Position numbers and translations under genes: made by a program. The notes below the pieces were generated by a model. It had not been told where the DNA came from. It did not search any database and saw nothing but the letters and a program-made list of their open reading frames with translations. From an uncultured Woeseiaceae bacterium (GTDB taxonomy: Bacteria; Pseudomonadota; Gammaproteobacteria; Steroidobacterales; Woeseiaceae): a stretch of DNA of 52,349 bases. Shown here piece after piece: positions 1 through 8,810 of the stretch; position 1 is the stretch's first letter; each line of letters starts with the position of its first letter. The stretch covers positions 1-52,349 of the forward strand of contig CABXCS010000004.1 in assembly GCA_902510755.1 (NCBI GenBank), written 5' to 3'.

Positions 1-267
1 GGGGCACTGGCTGCTTTTGGTGCGAAAAGATATCCTGACACAAAACGCATTTATGGATATAGGGGGAATAGCTTTGTTGCAGTGGTTGAATTTGGAGACA
101 AGGTAAAGGCAAAAAGTTTATTGGCAGGTGGACAAAGTGGAGATCCGAATTCACCTCATTTTTATGATCAAGCAAAAAATTATCAAGAGATAAAATTTAA
201 GGATGTTGCTTACTATAAAACAGACGTTATGGAGCGAGCAGTATCGCAATATAATCCAGGGCTATAA
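1..267 (+). CDS. Penicillin acylase family protein, C-terminal fragment
   Basis: The reading frame is open from base 1, so this is the last 88 residues of a longer protein whose start lies outside the window. The fragment has the C-terminal hallmark of the penicillin/acyl-homoserine-lactone acylase family (Ntn hydrolases): a GNSFVAVVEFGD strand, then GGQSGDPNSPHFYDQ and a final YNPGL. Such enzymes are exported and cleave amide bonds after self-processing; the catalytic N-terminal Ser of the beta chain is not in view. The stop lies 8 nt before the next start, so the two genes may share a transcript. The family call is fairly safe, the substrate unknown. An ATG at 82 is internal, because homologous sequence begins before it. 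Confidence 0.8.
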   Translation, partial: GALAAFGAKRYPDTKRIYGYRGNSFVAVVEFGDKVKAKSLLAGGQSGDPNSPHFYDQAKNYQEIKFKDVAYYKTDVMERAVSQYNPGL

Positions 268-275
268 ATACAGTT

Positions 276-1481
276 ATGAGGTCAAATCAACCTAATAAAT
301 CAACATTAAAGACTCCTGATTATTCCTCATATTCAGATCGCCCTATAAAAAATTTATTAGTCCATTCTCTTGGTTTAGAGGTTCAGTATTGTACTGGTGA
401 ACAAAGTTTTCATTTAGCATCAGACTTACGTGAATTCAGTATTGATGAAGAAACTACTCATCCAATTACACGAGAAGCTCTTATATCTCCATTAGAAATA
501 CCAGATAATTTTAAAATTAAAAAAGCAACTCTTCTTGATTGTGGATCTGTAAGGGTAACTTGGTCACATCAAATAACATCTAAAGATATTGGTCATTCAA
601 TTTTCGATTCAGGTTGGTTGTATCAAACAGGCTTATTGGATGATTTGGATTTTCCAATGAATTTAGAAGCTCAAGAATGGGATGCCAAAGATTTTGATAA
701 AATTCCTATTTGTGATGGTACTTTAGTTTTGGAGGATGCTGGTGAGTTCATCAGGTTACTCACAAACTTAATTCGTTATGGGGTAGTTATCATTAAGAAT
801 CTGCCAATTGAGAAAGAAGTATTACAAAGATTAACTTCAAAAATTGGAACAATAAGATCCTCCAACTTCGGAACATTTTTTGATGTTAAAACTTCTAAGC
901 AACCTGATTCTAATGCTTATACTAGTGGAGAGCTATTGGTTCATAATGATTTATCAACAAGGGAGTATATCCCTGGGTTACAGTTTTTATATTGTTTAGA
1001 AAATGAAACAGATGGTGGATTATCAACTTTAACTGATGGCTTTGCTGTTGCTAAATATTTTCGACAAAAAGAACCCAGCGTATATAAATTATTGTCAAAC
1101 TATCCGGTCAATTTTGCTAGCAAAGGAAAATCATCCGACTACAGATTGAAAAGATCTATTTTTCGACATAATGAACATGGAGAAATATATGAAATTAGAT
1201 GGACATGCTGGTTAAGATCTCCCTTGAGAGGATCTTTAGAAGACATGGATGGCTTCTATAGAGCACAGAAGAAGTTTTATCATTCAGCAAACAATTCCAA
1301 ATTTAAAGTTAAATTCAGATTAGATCCAGGTGATATGATCTGTATGGACAATCGGCGTATTCTTCATGGTCGCACTGGATTTACTGAGAATAGTGGGAAT
1401 CGATGGATTCGGGGATGCTATATGGATCGAGATGAACTGTGGTCAGCCTTAAGAGTATATTCCAGAATCCATGATACGTAG
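276..1481 (+). CDS. Gamma-butyrobetaine dioxygenase-like Fe(II)/2OG oxygenase
   Basis: 401 aa, the usual length for the gamma-butyrobetaine hydroxylase (BBOX) branch of the TauD family. Residues about 25-115 match the N-terminal DUF971-like domain and the rest is the double-stranded beta helix. Iron ligands are visible as H223-x-D225 (motif HND) and H364 (ILHGRTGF), followed by the family ending RWIRGCYMDRDELW. Known family members hydroxylate gamma-butyrobetaine to L-carnitine using 2-oxoglutarate and O2. The next gene is a carnitine dehydrogenase, which fits. Odd point: the clustered cysteines that bind zinc in the N-terminal domain of human BBOX are absent; only C39 and C89 occur there. 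A related trimethylammonium substrate is therefore possible. Confidence 0.82.
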   Translation: MRSNQPNKSTLKTPDYSSYSDRPIKNLLVHSLGLEVQYCTGEQSFHLASDLREFSIDEETTHPITREALISPLEIPDNFKIKKATLLDCGSVRVTWSHQITSKDIGHSIFDSGWLYQTGLLDDLDFPMNLEAQEWDAKDFDKIPICDGTLVLEDAGEFIRLLTNLIRYGVVIIKNLPIEKEVLQRLTSKIGTIRSSNFGTFFDVKTSKQPDSNAYTSGELLVHNDLSTREYIPGLQFLYCLENETDGGLSTLTDGFAVAKYFRQKEPSVYKLLSNYPVNFASKGKSSDYRLKRSIFRHNEHGEIYEIRWTCWLRSPLRGSLEDMDGFYRAQKKFYHSANNSKFKVKFRLDPGDMICMDNRRILHGRTGFTENSGNRWIRGCYMDRDELWSALRVYSRIHDT

Positions 1482-1504
1482 AAGTAAATATCTGAGATAA
1501 TAAA

Positions 1505-2446
1505 ATGACTCAAATTGCAATAATCGGAACAGGGGTAATAGGGACAGGATGGTGTGCTCGTCTAATAGCTAATGGGCATAAAGTGAAAGCATGGGATCCA
1601 GCTAAAAATTTTGGGGACCGATTGCAATCTGAAATGAAGAGATTATGGCCGATATTAAAAAAATCCGGAATGACAGAAGGTGCCTCTATTTTAAATCTTT
1701 CTATTTGTACCACCTTAGCAGAAGCTTGTGTTGAGGCCGACTTGATTCAAGAATCAGTACCCGAAGATATAGAAATTAAAAAAACTATTCATCATGAGAT
1801 TGATAGTGTTAGTAAGGAAAACGCTCTTATTGTATCCAGTTCATCAGGATTACTGCCCTCTGAGATACAAAGTGATTTATCTCATCCAGAGAGGTTTGTG
1901 ATAGGTCATCCATTTAATCCAGTATATATTCTTCCTCTAGTGGAGATTGTTGGAGGCTCAAAAACTTCAACTAAAACCATTAAAGATGTAAAAGATTTTT
2001 ACAAATCAATGGGCATGTATCCCCTTGAAGTGAGGAAAGAAATTGAAGGTTATCTATCTGATCGTTTACAGGAAGCACAATGGAGAGAAATTCTTCATTT
2101 AGTAAAAGATGGGGTGGCAAACACACAAGAATTGGATGACGCAATTATATATGGCCCGGGTTTAAGGTGGGCAATGATGGGAACTTGTCTGACTTTTCAT
2201 TTGGCTGGAGGTGATGCTGGGATGCGACATATGTTGGAACAATTTGGCCCAGCACTAAAGCTACCTTGGACAAAGCTAGAAGCACCAGAGCTTACAGAAG
2301 ATTTAATCGAAAGATTGGTTGAAGGTACTCAATTGCAAGCTGGTGATAAGACAATAGATGAGTTGGGTGAACTCAGAGATAGTTGTTTGATTGAAATTAT
2401 ACAGGCTTTAAAAAAATATCAGATTGGTGCAGGAAGGTTGTTATAA
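1505..2446 (+). CDS. lcdH: L-carnitine 3-dehydrogenase (3-hydroxyacyl-CoA dehydrogenase family)
   Basis: 313 aa, cytoplasmic and NAD-dependent. The Rossmann motif GxGxxG is at residues 8-13 (GTGVIG). The catalytic pair H135 (GHPFNP) and E147 keeps the 12-residue spacing seen in hydroxyacyl-CoA dehydrogenases. The C-terminal half has the blocks I associate with carnitine dehydrogenases: GPGLRWAMMGT, AGGDAGMRHML, then LPWTKL. The expected reaction is carnitine to 3-dehydrocarnitine. It follows the BBOX-like gene by 23 nt on the same strand, so one operon could make and then oxidise carnitine. The later steps (a DUF849-type cleavage enzyme and a betainyl-CoA thioesterase) are not in this window. 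The start is ATG behind a weak GAG. Confidence 0.85.
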   Translation: MTQIAIIGTGVIGTGWCARLIANGHKVKAWDPAKNFGDRLQSEMKRLWPILKKSGMTEGASILNLSICTTLAEACVEADLIQESVPEDIEIKKTIHHEIDSVSKENALIVSSSSGLLPSEIQSDLSHPERFVIGHPFNPVYILPLVEIVGGSKTSTKTIKDVKDFYKSMGMYPLEVRKEIEGYLSDRLQEAQWREILHLVKDGVANTQELDDAIIYGPGLRWAMMGTCLTFHLAGGDAGMRHMLEQFGPALKLPWTKLEAPELTEDLIERLVEGTQLQAGDKTIDELGELRDSCLIEIIQALKKYQIGAGRLL

Positions 2447-2457
2447 AAAAAGATGTT

Positions 2458-3990
2458 TTAAGTGTCTGATAACATCTTATTCATCGAAAGCATTAGTAGT
2501 ATATATATGAATAAAATCGGGAATGAAGCCATAATTGTTGCTGTTTTTAGTGTCTCCAGTCCGCCAATAAAAAGGAGGGCGGAGGGTAATAATCCCATAA
2601 ATATGGCCCAGTAAATCCTCAAGTTTCTTTGAGGTTCTTCATTTGCTTGTAGTTTTTTTGTTGATCCTGCGGCCAGAGCATAAGAAGCAGAATCATAAGT
2701 TGTAGCGGCAAATATTACCCCAATAATAGCTAGAAAAACTAATAATAATGACCCCATCGGAAGCAATTCAACGATAGCAGCGATAGCAGAAGATTGTCCC
2801 AGCTGATTTACATGAGCTACTACTGAGTATTGATCAGTTAGTTCCAAATCAAGGGCATAATTACCAAGAACAATAAAGAATAAAGAACAGCCCAGACTGC
2901 CCCATCCCATCATGCCAAAAATTACTTCTCGAATGGTTCTTCCTTTTGATATTTTTGCAATGAACATTCCAATAAATGGGCCAAGAGCCATGGCCCATGC
3001 ACAATAAAAAATTGTCCATTGTTCAACGAAATTTCCTCTTTCTAGTGGGTCTGTCCAGGTTAGCATTTTAATAATATTTTGCGAAATATGGCTAATGGAA
3101 GTAATACCCATTTCTAAAATGAAGGTAGTAGGCCCGACAATAAAGACAAAAAAAATGAACAGTAATGCCAATCTTGCGTTGATGACACTCAATACTCTAA
3201 TTCCTTGATTCAGACCTCTGTAAACACTGTAGGCAATCAAAACTATGATAATGAACATAACAAAAAGTTGCATCTGCTTTCCATCCTGAAGGCCTGATAG
3301 TTTTGTAATTGAGGAAGTAGTTAGTTCAACTGCAAAAGCGAGACCAGTAGCAGCAGTTCCAATGAGTCCGGTAATAAAAAATAAGTCAATTATTTTACCT
3401 GGCCATTTTTCTGTATAAGTACCCAGTATACCGCTACATGCGGCGCTTAAGCGAAGTATTGGTATTTTTTTGTAGTGGTATGAAATGCAAAATGCAATAG
3501 CTGGAAGAGTGTAAAGTGTCCAAGTAAGAGGACCCCAATGGAAGGAGCCATAGCTGGCCGCCCAAATAATAGCTTCATCACTTTTTGGGATAATCGCATA
3601 GGGTGGATTCTGATAGTATGATACCCATTCTGTTGCTCCCCAGTAAAGTATTGCTCCACCTATGCCAGTACAAAACAACATCGACGCCCAACTAAAAGTT
3701 GAGTAATCTTTTTTAGCATTGACATCGCCAAGGACGATTTTGCCTTTTTTTCCAAAAGCAAGTATGCCCAAAAATATAAGTGCAGTATTCATAATTATGA
3801 TATACAAAATACCAAATTCGTAAGTGATGAAGTTGAAAGTATTTTGAATGACTCGCTCGCTCCATTCTTGATTTATAACAATTGTTAGGACAATTGTTAG
3901 GATTAAGATGCTTCCAAATAGAACAATGAAATAATCAATTGCAGGTGACTTGTTACCCTCTGGGTTGGTGTTTGATGTATCTTTATGCAT
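2458..3990 (-). CDS. BCCT family betaine/carnitine/choline-type transporter
   Basis: 510 aa with about 12 hydrophobic segments. BCCT landmarks include FSWASMLFCTGIGGAILYWG in the early half and MFIAKISKGRTIREV after segment 8. The family moves trimethylammonium compounds by Na+ or H+ symport or by antiport. It converges on the carnitine-dehydrogenase gene with only 11 nt between stops, so it probably serves the same substrate. Odd point: the family signature normally read as FYWAWW plus a further Trp is FYCAWAMAL here (C330, W332, A333), so Trp residues that hold the cation in BetP are missing. Substrate preference may therefore differ. The start is ATG at 3990. Confidence 0.88.
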   Translation of the reverse strand: MHKDTSNTNPEGNKSPAIDYFIVLFGSILILTIVLTIVINQEWSERVIQNTFNFITYEFGILYIIIMNTALIFLGILAFGKKGKIVLGDVNAKKDYSTFSWASMLFCTGIGGAILYWGATEWVSYYQNPPYAIIPKSDEAIIWAASYGSFHWGPLTWTLYTLPAIAFCISYHYKKIPILRLSAACSGILGTYTEKWPGKIIDLFFITGLIGTAATGLAFAVELTTSSITKLSGLQDGKQMQLFVMFIIIVLIAYSVYRGLNQGIRVLSVINARLALLFIFFVFIVGPTTFILEMGITSISHISQNIIKMLTWTDPLERGNFVEQWTIFYCAWAMALGPFIGMFIAKISKGRTIREVIFGMMGWGSLGCSLFFIVLGNYALDLELTDQYSVVAHVNQLGQSSAIAAIVELLPMGSLLLVFLAIIGVIFAATTYDSASYALAAGSTKKLQANEEPQRNLRIYWAIFMGLLPSALLFIGGLETLKTATIMASFPILFIYILLMLSMNKMLSDT

Positions 3991-4035
3991 AGTAATTTAT
4001 TTTATATGTACCCTAATTTATTTATCTGAAGCCAC

Positions 4036-4073
4036 AAAAAAAGGGAACAATGTTTCATTGAACCCTTTTTTTT
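4036..4073 (-). terminator. Rho-independent terminator after the PQQ dehydrogenase gene
   Basis: An imperfect hairpin: GGGAACAATG at 4043-4052 pairs with CATTGAACCC at 4056-4065 around a TTT loop, with an AA/AA internal mismatch. It is flanked by seven A on the left and eight T on the right. Read on the minus strand it lies 47 nt beyond the dehydrogenase stop and ends in a run of T. The A/T flanks would let it act in both directions, but no plus-strand gene ends here. Confidence 0.75.
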
Positions 4074-4119
4074 ATAACTAGATAGAAGTTAAATTGACTC
4101 CTTGGATTTGAGTCACGAT

Positions 4120-6183
4120 TTAATAACTATCATCATCAGTGTCCTCATAAAGTGCCATGGCAGTTAATTTTGGTCCAGTTTGTAATATTATATATTGCTT
4201 TCCATTATGAATATAATTCATCAATCCATAGTTTATGCGGTCCTCAACTTCTATTCCTCCGAGTTGCTCACCCGATATCTTGTCTACAAAATAAAGCATA
4301 CTTGTTCCATCACTAGCTGTTGAGGCATACATAAAGACGGTCTCAGTAACACCCATGGCAGCATTGTTTCCAGTCCCTGTGGTTGGGATATCCATGTCTT
4401 GTAAGTCAGGATGATTGAGGACTCGTTCAGGAGTTTCACCAATCGGTAATTGCCAGAGATGATCACCAGTATTCATATCGATTGCAGTGATGTGACTATA
4501 AGGAGGCTTGAATAAAGGTAAATCATCTGGACCTTTTACATTATCATAGCGAAGAGAAGCGAAATCTGAGAATCTAGCCCCTGTTGGCAGTTTAATATTT
4601 TTATCACGCTCTGCACCGCTAACAATTATTCTACCTGTGCATGCTTTTCTCGTTGACACATAGAGAATACCCGTGGTTGGATCTGCCACGCTTGGTCCAT
4701 CAATATTTGTTCCACCACCATCTCCAGGGCACCAATATGCGGCACGATATCCTTGATCATTATCTCTGTGAAGCGGGGGATTAAATAATGGGCCTATTTT
4801 ATGATCTTTAAGAGCATCAATTGCCTTAGCGCGGAGCTCTGGAGTAAAATCGATCAAATCATCATGTACCAGACCTTGCATCCCATAAGCTAAAGGTTTA
4901 GTTGGAAAAGGTTGAGTTTCAGACAGTTTCTCACCAGGAACGTCTGATGCAGGTACAGGTTTATCTTCAATGGGCCATATAGGCTCACCAGTTTCCCTAT
5001 TGAATGTATAAACCATGTTTTGTTTAGTGGTTTGAGCGACGATTGGTACTTCTTCACCGTCAATTGTTACATCTAGCAGAATCGGTGCAGTAGGAGTATC
5101 GTAGTTCCAAATATCATGCTTTACTAGCTGATAGTGCCAAACACGCTTTCCAGTTTTAACGTCTAATGCAATAAGGCTAGTAGAAAATAAGTTATCACCC
5201 GGGCTAAAGCCTCCGTAATAATCTATGGTAACTCCATTTGTTGGTATATAAACAATGCCCCTTTCTAAATCGGCAGACATTGGTGCCCACGAAGATATAT
5301 CTCCTGTATATTTCCATGCATCATTTTCCCAAGTTTCATGACCTACTTCACCAGGCTGAGGGATAACATTGAATTTCCAGAGAAATTTTCCTGTTCTAGC
5401 ATCGTAACCTAAGATATCTCCTGGGACATTTTCTATTCGAGACTGATAATAACCTTGCTCATGAGAATTACCTACTATAATGACACCATTTACTACAATT
5501 GGTGGCGAAGAAGTAGTGATATAACCGGTTTCTAATGGCAATCCATCATAAGGATCATATTCATGACCTAAATCAGCCAGCATGTCCACAACACCACTTT
5601 TTGGAAAACCTTCAATTGGTACTGGTGTTCCCCAATTTTCCAAAGGTCGACCAGTTTCTGCATCTAGAGCGGTTAAAAAGAATGCTGGTGAACTAATATA
5701 AATTACCCCCTTACCATCAATTTCCGCATATGCTACTCCCTTACCATAGTCCTTTCGCATAGAATACTCATAACGACCTGTTTTTGGTTCACCATATGAC
5801 CAAATTAATTCACCTGTTTCTGGATTTAAGGCTGTCACATATCTTCTAGCTCCAGCAACTGTATATAAAGTACCGTTAATATAACTTGGTGTGGATCTTC
5901 CACTTTGAGCATTGAAACTAGCACCATCCCATGTCCAAACTTCTTCTACATCTTCAAAATTTTCAGCATTAATTTGGTTTGCCGGTGAATAGCGCGTATG
6001 AGCAGCATCACCCCCCAGGTATTCCCATTGACCATCTAGAGTTCCTTGCCCTGAGGTAACATTCCCAGAAGATTGACTTTCGCTTGAATTTTCAGAACAA
6101 GCGACGATGCCAAACATCACAAGACAGATAATAATTATTCGTGAGATTAGATTTGATGCGATTGATTTTATAAAGAATTCCAT
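4120..6183 (-). CDS. PQQ-dependent dehydrogenase, outer-membrane-type lipoprotein
   Basis: 687 aa beta-propeller quinoprotein. The start is ATG at 6183, which has AAGGAA 7 nt upstream; an in-frame GTG at 6216 would hide the signal peptide. Residues 1-29 form a lipoprotein signal ending IVAC (C29). The propeller begins near GGDAAHTRYSP, as in the membrane glucose/quinate dehydrogenase class. HDIWNYDTP (D362) and TTKQN (K387) sit where glucose dehydrogenase has its catalytic Asp and PQQ-contacting Lys. There is no CxxCH, so it is not a quinohaemoprotein and must pass electrons to quinone or a separate cytochrome. The substrate (sugar, alcohol or cyclic acid) cannot be told. It is transcribed alone, away from the AGCS operon. 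Confidence 0.85.
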   Translation of the reverse strand: MEFFIKSIASNLISRIIIICLVMFGIVACSENSSESQSSGNVTSGQGTLDGQWEYLGGDAAHTRYSPANQINAENFEDVEEVWTWDGASFNAQSGRSTPSYINGTLYTVAGARRYVTALNPETGELIWSYGEPKTGRYEYSMRKDYGKGVAYAEIDGKGVIYISSPAFFLTALDAETGRPLENWGTPVPIEGFPKSGVVDMLADLGHEYDPYDGLPLETGYITTSSPPIVVNGVIIVGNSHEQGYYQSRIENVPGDILGYDARTGKFLWKFNVIPQPGEVGHETWENDAWKYTGDISSWAPMSADLERGIVYIPTNGVTIDYYGGFSPGDNLFSTSLIALDVKTGKRVWHYQLVKHDIWNYDTPTAPILLDVTIDGEEVPIVAQTTKQNMVYTFNRETGEPIWPIEDKPVPASDVPGEKLSETQPFPTKPLAYGMQGLVHDDLIDFTPELRAKAIDALKDHKIGPLFNPPLHRDNDQGYRAAYWCPGDGGGTNIDGPSVADPTTGILYVSTRKACTGRIIVSGAERDKNIKLPTGARFSDFASLRYDNVKGPDDLPLFKPPYSHITAIDMNTGDHLWQLPIGETPERVLNHPDLQDMDIPTTGTGNNAAMGVTETVFMYASTASDGTSMLYFVDKISGEQLGGIEVEDRINYGLMNYIHNGKQYIILQTGPKLTAMALYEDTDDDSY

Positions 6184-6407
6184 ACTATTTTCCTTATTGT
6201 ACTTTCGAAGATCCACTCAAAAGAGTGCGAAGTTTTTCTAAAATTTATTTAATTAGTCTGAGTCTACTCTAACTAATTATAATTTAAAGTCTACAAGTTA
6301 TATTATCAATATTAGATAATAATTTTTTTAAAAATCTTTTACTGTATAAGTTGTAATAAAATCCTACTTAAGGTCAGATACTAAATTAGTAAGAGGTAAT
6401 TGATTTA

Positions 6408-7817
6408 ATGTTTGAAAATTTTTTTTATATAACTAATATTTTTGATGAATGGTTATGGGGCCCATGGACGATGGCCTTTATCGCTTTTGTCTCCATCTAT
6501 TTAACAGTTAAAACAAGATTTTTTCAAATAACGAATTTCTATTTTATTTTTAGCCAAACTCTTTATAAGATATTTAGTAAGAATAATTCAACAACAGTAA
6601 GAAGTATTTCCCCTTTCCAAGCAACTTCAGCATCCCTAGCGGGTACTGTTGGTATGGGTAATATGGCTGGGGTTGCTACAGCAATTTCAATAGGTGGACC
6701 TGGAGCAATTTTTTGGATGTGGGTGATGGCTTTTTTTGGAATGATTACTAAGGCCGCAGAGATTACTTTAGCTGTTCATTATAGGGAAATTGATGCGCAA
6801 GGAAATATTCAGGGTGGGCCAATGTACTACATTAAAAAAGCATTAGGTTGGAAAATTCTGGCCATACTTTTTAGTATTGGAATTACCATTAATTGTATTT
6901 TTACTTCCTCCTTATTGCAGGCACATACAGTTGGTCGGGCTCTAGAAGCAAGTTATAATATTAATCCATATTTATCCGCTACCAGCATGGGAATAATTAC
7001 TATGATAGTGGCTATCGGTGGAGTACAAAGAATAGGAAAGTTTTGTGAAGCCTTAGTTCCGTTTATGACAATAGTGTATTTGATTGCAGGATTGGGCATA
7101 GTTGCGGCGAACTTCTCCTCAATACCACAGTCTTTCAGTGACATATTAAGTTATGCTTTTGCTCCAGCTCCAGCTGTGGGTGGATTTGCCGGAGCTATGG
7201 TCATGACTGCTATTCAAATGGGCATGGCTAGAGGAATGTTATCTAATGAAGCAGGTTTAGGAACCGCCCCAATGGTGCATGCTAGTGCCGAGACAGAGCA
7301 TCCATTTCAGCAAGGATTATGGGGCGCTGCAGAAGTTTTTATCGATACTACGGTCGTTTGCACTATTACAGCCCTAGTTATTCTTAGTTCTGGAGTAATT
7401 ACTAATGGAAATTCTGGGATTGAGTTACTTTTGGATGGTTTTTCTACTTATTATTCACCAATAATTGCGAATGCAATTATATCAATTTCAATTACAACTT
7501 TTTGTCTCACCACGCAAATAGGATTTTTTATATATTTTGAAACAGCGCTCACTGATCTTTTTGGAAGGAAAGCGTTCCGGGTAATAAAATGGTTTTATTT
7601 TCTGCCAGGCATTATTTTTGCTGGTGTTACTAATGTAGATCAATTATGGGTTCTAGCAAATATATCTGTAGCGTTAAGCTCTCTACCTAATTTAGTGGCA
7701 TTACTTTTATTAAGTGGGGTCTTTCTTAAGCTGATGCTCGATTATATGTCTGGTACTAAAAAATATACTACTCGATTGACTGATAAAAATAAGCAATATA
7801 TAAAGGTTGCCGAGTAA
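6408..7817 (+). CDS. Alanine/glycine:cation symporter (AGCS family)
   Basis: 469 aa and about 11 hydrophobic segments, the normal AGCS size. Diagnostic blocks are ASLAGTVGMGNMAGVA, GGPGAIFWMWVMAF and GGPMYYIKKALG, with GMARGMLSNEAGLGTAP further on; in this family these line the Na+ and amino-acid sites. Members import alanine, glycine or related small amino acids with Na+. It is the first gene of a plus-strand run with DapA-like, hydantoinase, racemase and M20-like genes spaced by 33, 24, -1 and 19 nt. It therefore probably imports that pathway's amino-acid substrate or its cyclic derivative. The ATG has AGAGG about 11 nt upstream. Confidence 0.9.
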   Translation: MFENFFYITNIFDEWLWGPWTMAFIAFVSIYLTVKTRFFQITNFYFIFSQTLYKIFSKNNSTTVRSISPFQATSASLAGTVGMGNMAGVATAISIGGPGAIFWMWVMAFFGMITKAAEITLAVHYREIDAQGNIQGGPMYYIKKALGWKILAILFSIGITINCIFTSSLLQAHTVGRALEASYNINPYLSATSMGIITMIVAIGGVQRIGKFCEALVPFMTIVYLIAGLGIVAANFSSIPQSFSDILSYAFAPAPAVGGFAGAMVMTAIQMGMARGMLSNEAGLGTAPMVHASAETEHPFQQGLWGAAEVFIDTTVVCTITALVILSSGVITNGNSGIELLLDGFSTYYSPIIANAIISISITTFCLTTQIGFFIYFETALTDLFGRKAFRVIKWFYFLPGIIFAGVTNVDQLWVLANISVALSSLPNLVALLLLSGVFLKLMLDYMSGTKKYTTRLTDKNKQYIKVAE

Positions 7818-7850
7818 TTTTTATTTTAAAAAAATTAAGGAAAATTTTTA

Positions 7851-8786
7851 ATGTTAAATAATAAGCTAGATGAAACTGCTTCTGGTGTTTATATAATTTC
7901 TGCGACTCCTTTTAAGGATTCTGGTGAATTAGATATTGAAAGCACAAAAAAACTTATCGATTTTTATATAGAAAAAGGTGTGAATGGCATAACTATACTT
8001 GGTGTCATGGGAGAGGCACCAAAGTTGACTGCGGAAGAATCAAAAATTTTCTTAAAGACAGTTATTAAGCAAGTAAACAATCAAGTACCTGTAATTGTTG
8101 GTGTCTCAAATCCAGGTATTGATAATTTAATTGATTTAGCTAATTTCAGTATGGATGCCGATGCTGCAGGAGTAATGATTGCTCCTCCTCCTGGAATCGG
8201 TACTGAGGAAAAACTATATAATTATTTAGCTAATACTTTAGATAAACTAGATGCTCGGATACCTGTCTGTTACCAAGATTATCCTTTTTTCACAAAAACA
8301 GAAATCTCAGTTGCAACTTTTAATAAAATAATAGGAGAATATGATCAGGTTGTTATGTTCAAGCATGAGGAATGGCCGGGTTTAAATAAATTATCAAGAA
8401 TCAGATATTCAAGCGATAAAGGTGATACTAGAAGAGTATCGATTTTAACTGGAAATGGAGGTCTATTTCTTCCTCAAGAGATGCAGAGAGGAGCAGATGG
8501 CGCAATGACAGGTTTTGCCTATCCTGAAATGTTGGTTGAAGTCATTAAACTTCATCAGCAAGGTAAAATTGATGAGGCAGAAGACTTATTTGATATTTAC
8601 CTACCCTATGTCAGGTATGAGCAGCAGCCTGGACTTGGATTAGCAATTCGCAAAGAAACATTATTGCGTCGAGGTGCAATTAATTCATCTAAATCTCGTG
8701 ATCCTGGACCAAGTTTAAGCCTTCAAGATACCAAGGAATTATCACGATTAATCACTCGTTTAGAAGCATGCTTAGGTAAAATATAA
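7851..8786 (+). CDS. Dihydrodipicolinate synthase (DapA) family aldolase/lyase
   Basis: 311 aa TIM-barrel of the class I aldolase DHDPS/NAL family. The Schiff-base lysine is K171 in MFKHEEWPG. The phosphate/carboxylate loop reads GVMGEAPKLT where DapA has GTTGE, and the Tyr motif is CYQDYP. These changes, and the hydantoinase next door, argue against a lysine-biosynthesis DapA and for a catabolic lyase or decarboxylase on a 2-oxo acid. An AAGGAA box 9 nt before the ATG supports the start. The gene sits between the symporter and the hydantoinase in one apparent operon. The family is sure; the reaction is not. Confidence 0.85.
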   Translation: MLNNKLDETASGVYIISATPFKDSGELDIESTKKLIDFYIEKGVNGITILGVMGEAPKLTAEESKIFLKTVIKQVNNQVPVIVGVSNPGIDNLIDLANFSMDADAAGVMIAPPPGIGTEEKLYNYLANTLDKLDARIPVCYQDYPFFTKTEISVATFNKIIGEYDQVVMFKHEEWPGLNKLSRIRYSSDKGDTRRVSILTGNGGLFLPQEMQRGADGAMTGFAYPEMLVEVIKLHQQGKIDEAEDLFDIYLPYVRYEQQPGLGLAIRKETLLRRGAINSSKSRDPGPSLSLQDTKELSRLITRLEACLGKI

Positions 8787-8810
8787 CATCACCAGATAAG
8801 AGTAATAGAG

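Noticed and set aside
6301-6321. Inverted repeat TATTATC-AATATTA-GATAATA followed by a T run
   Set aside because: All A/T, so a weak hairpin, and no plus-strand gene ends before it. It could be an operator in the divergent PQQ/AGCS region, but there is no further support.
7851-8786. Calling the DapA-family gene dapA
   Set aside because: The active-site loop (GVMGE) and Tyr motif (CYQDYP) differ from lysine-pathway enzymes, and the gene is in a catabolic operon.
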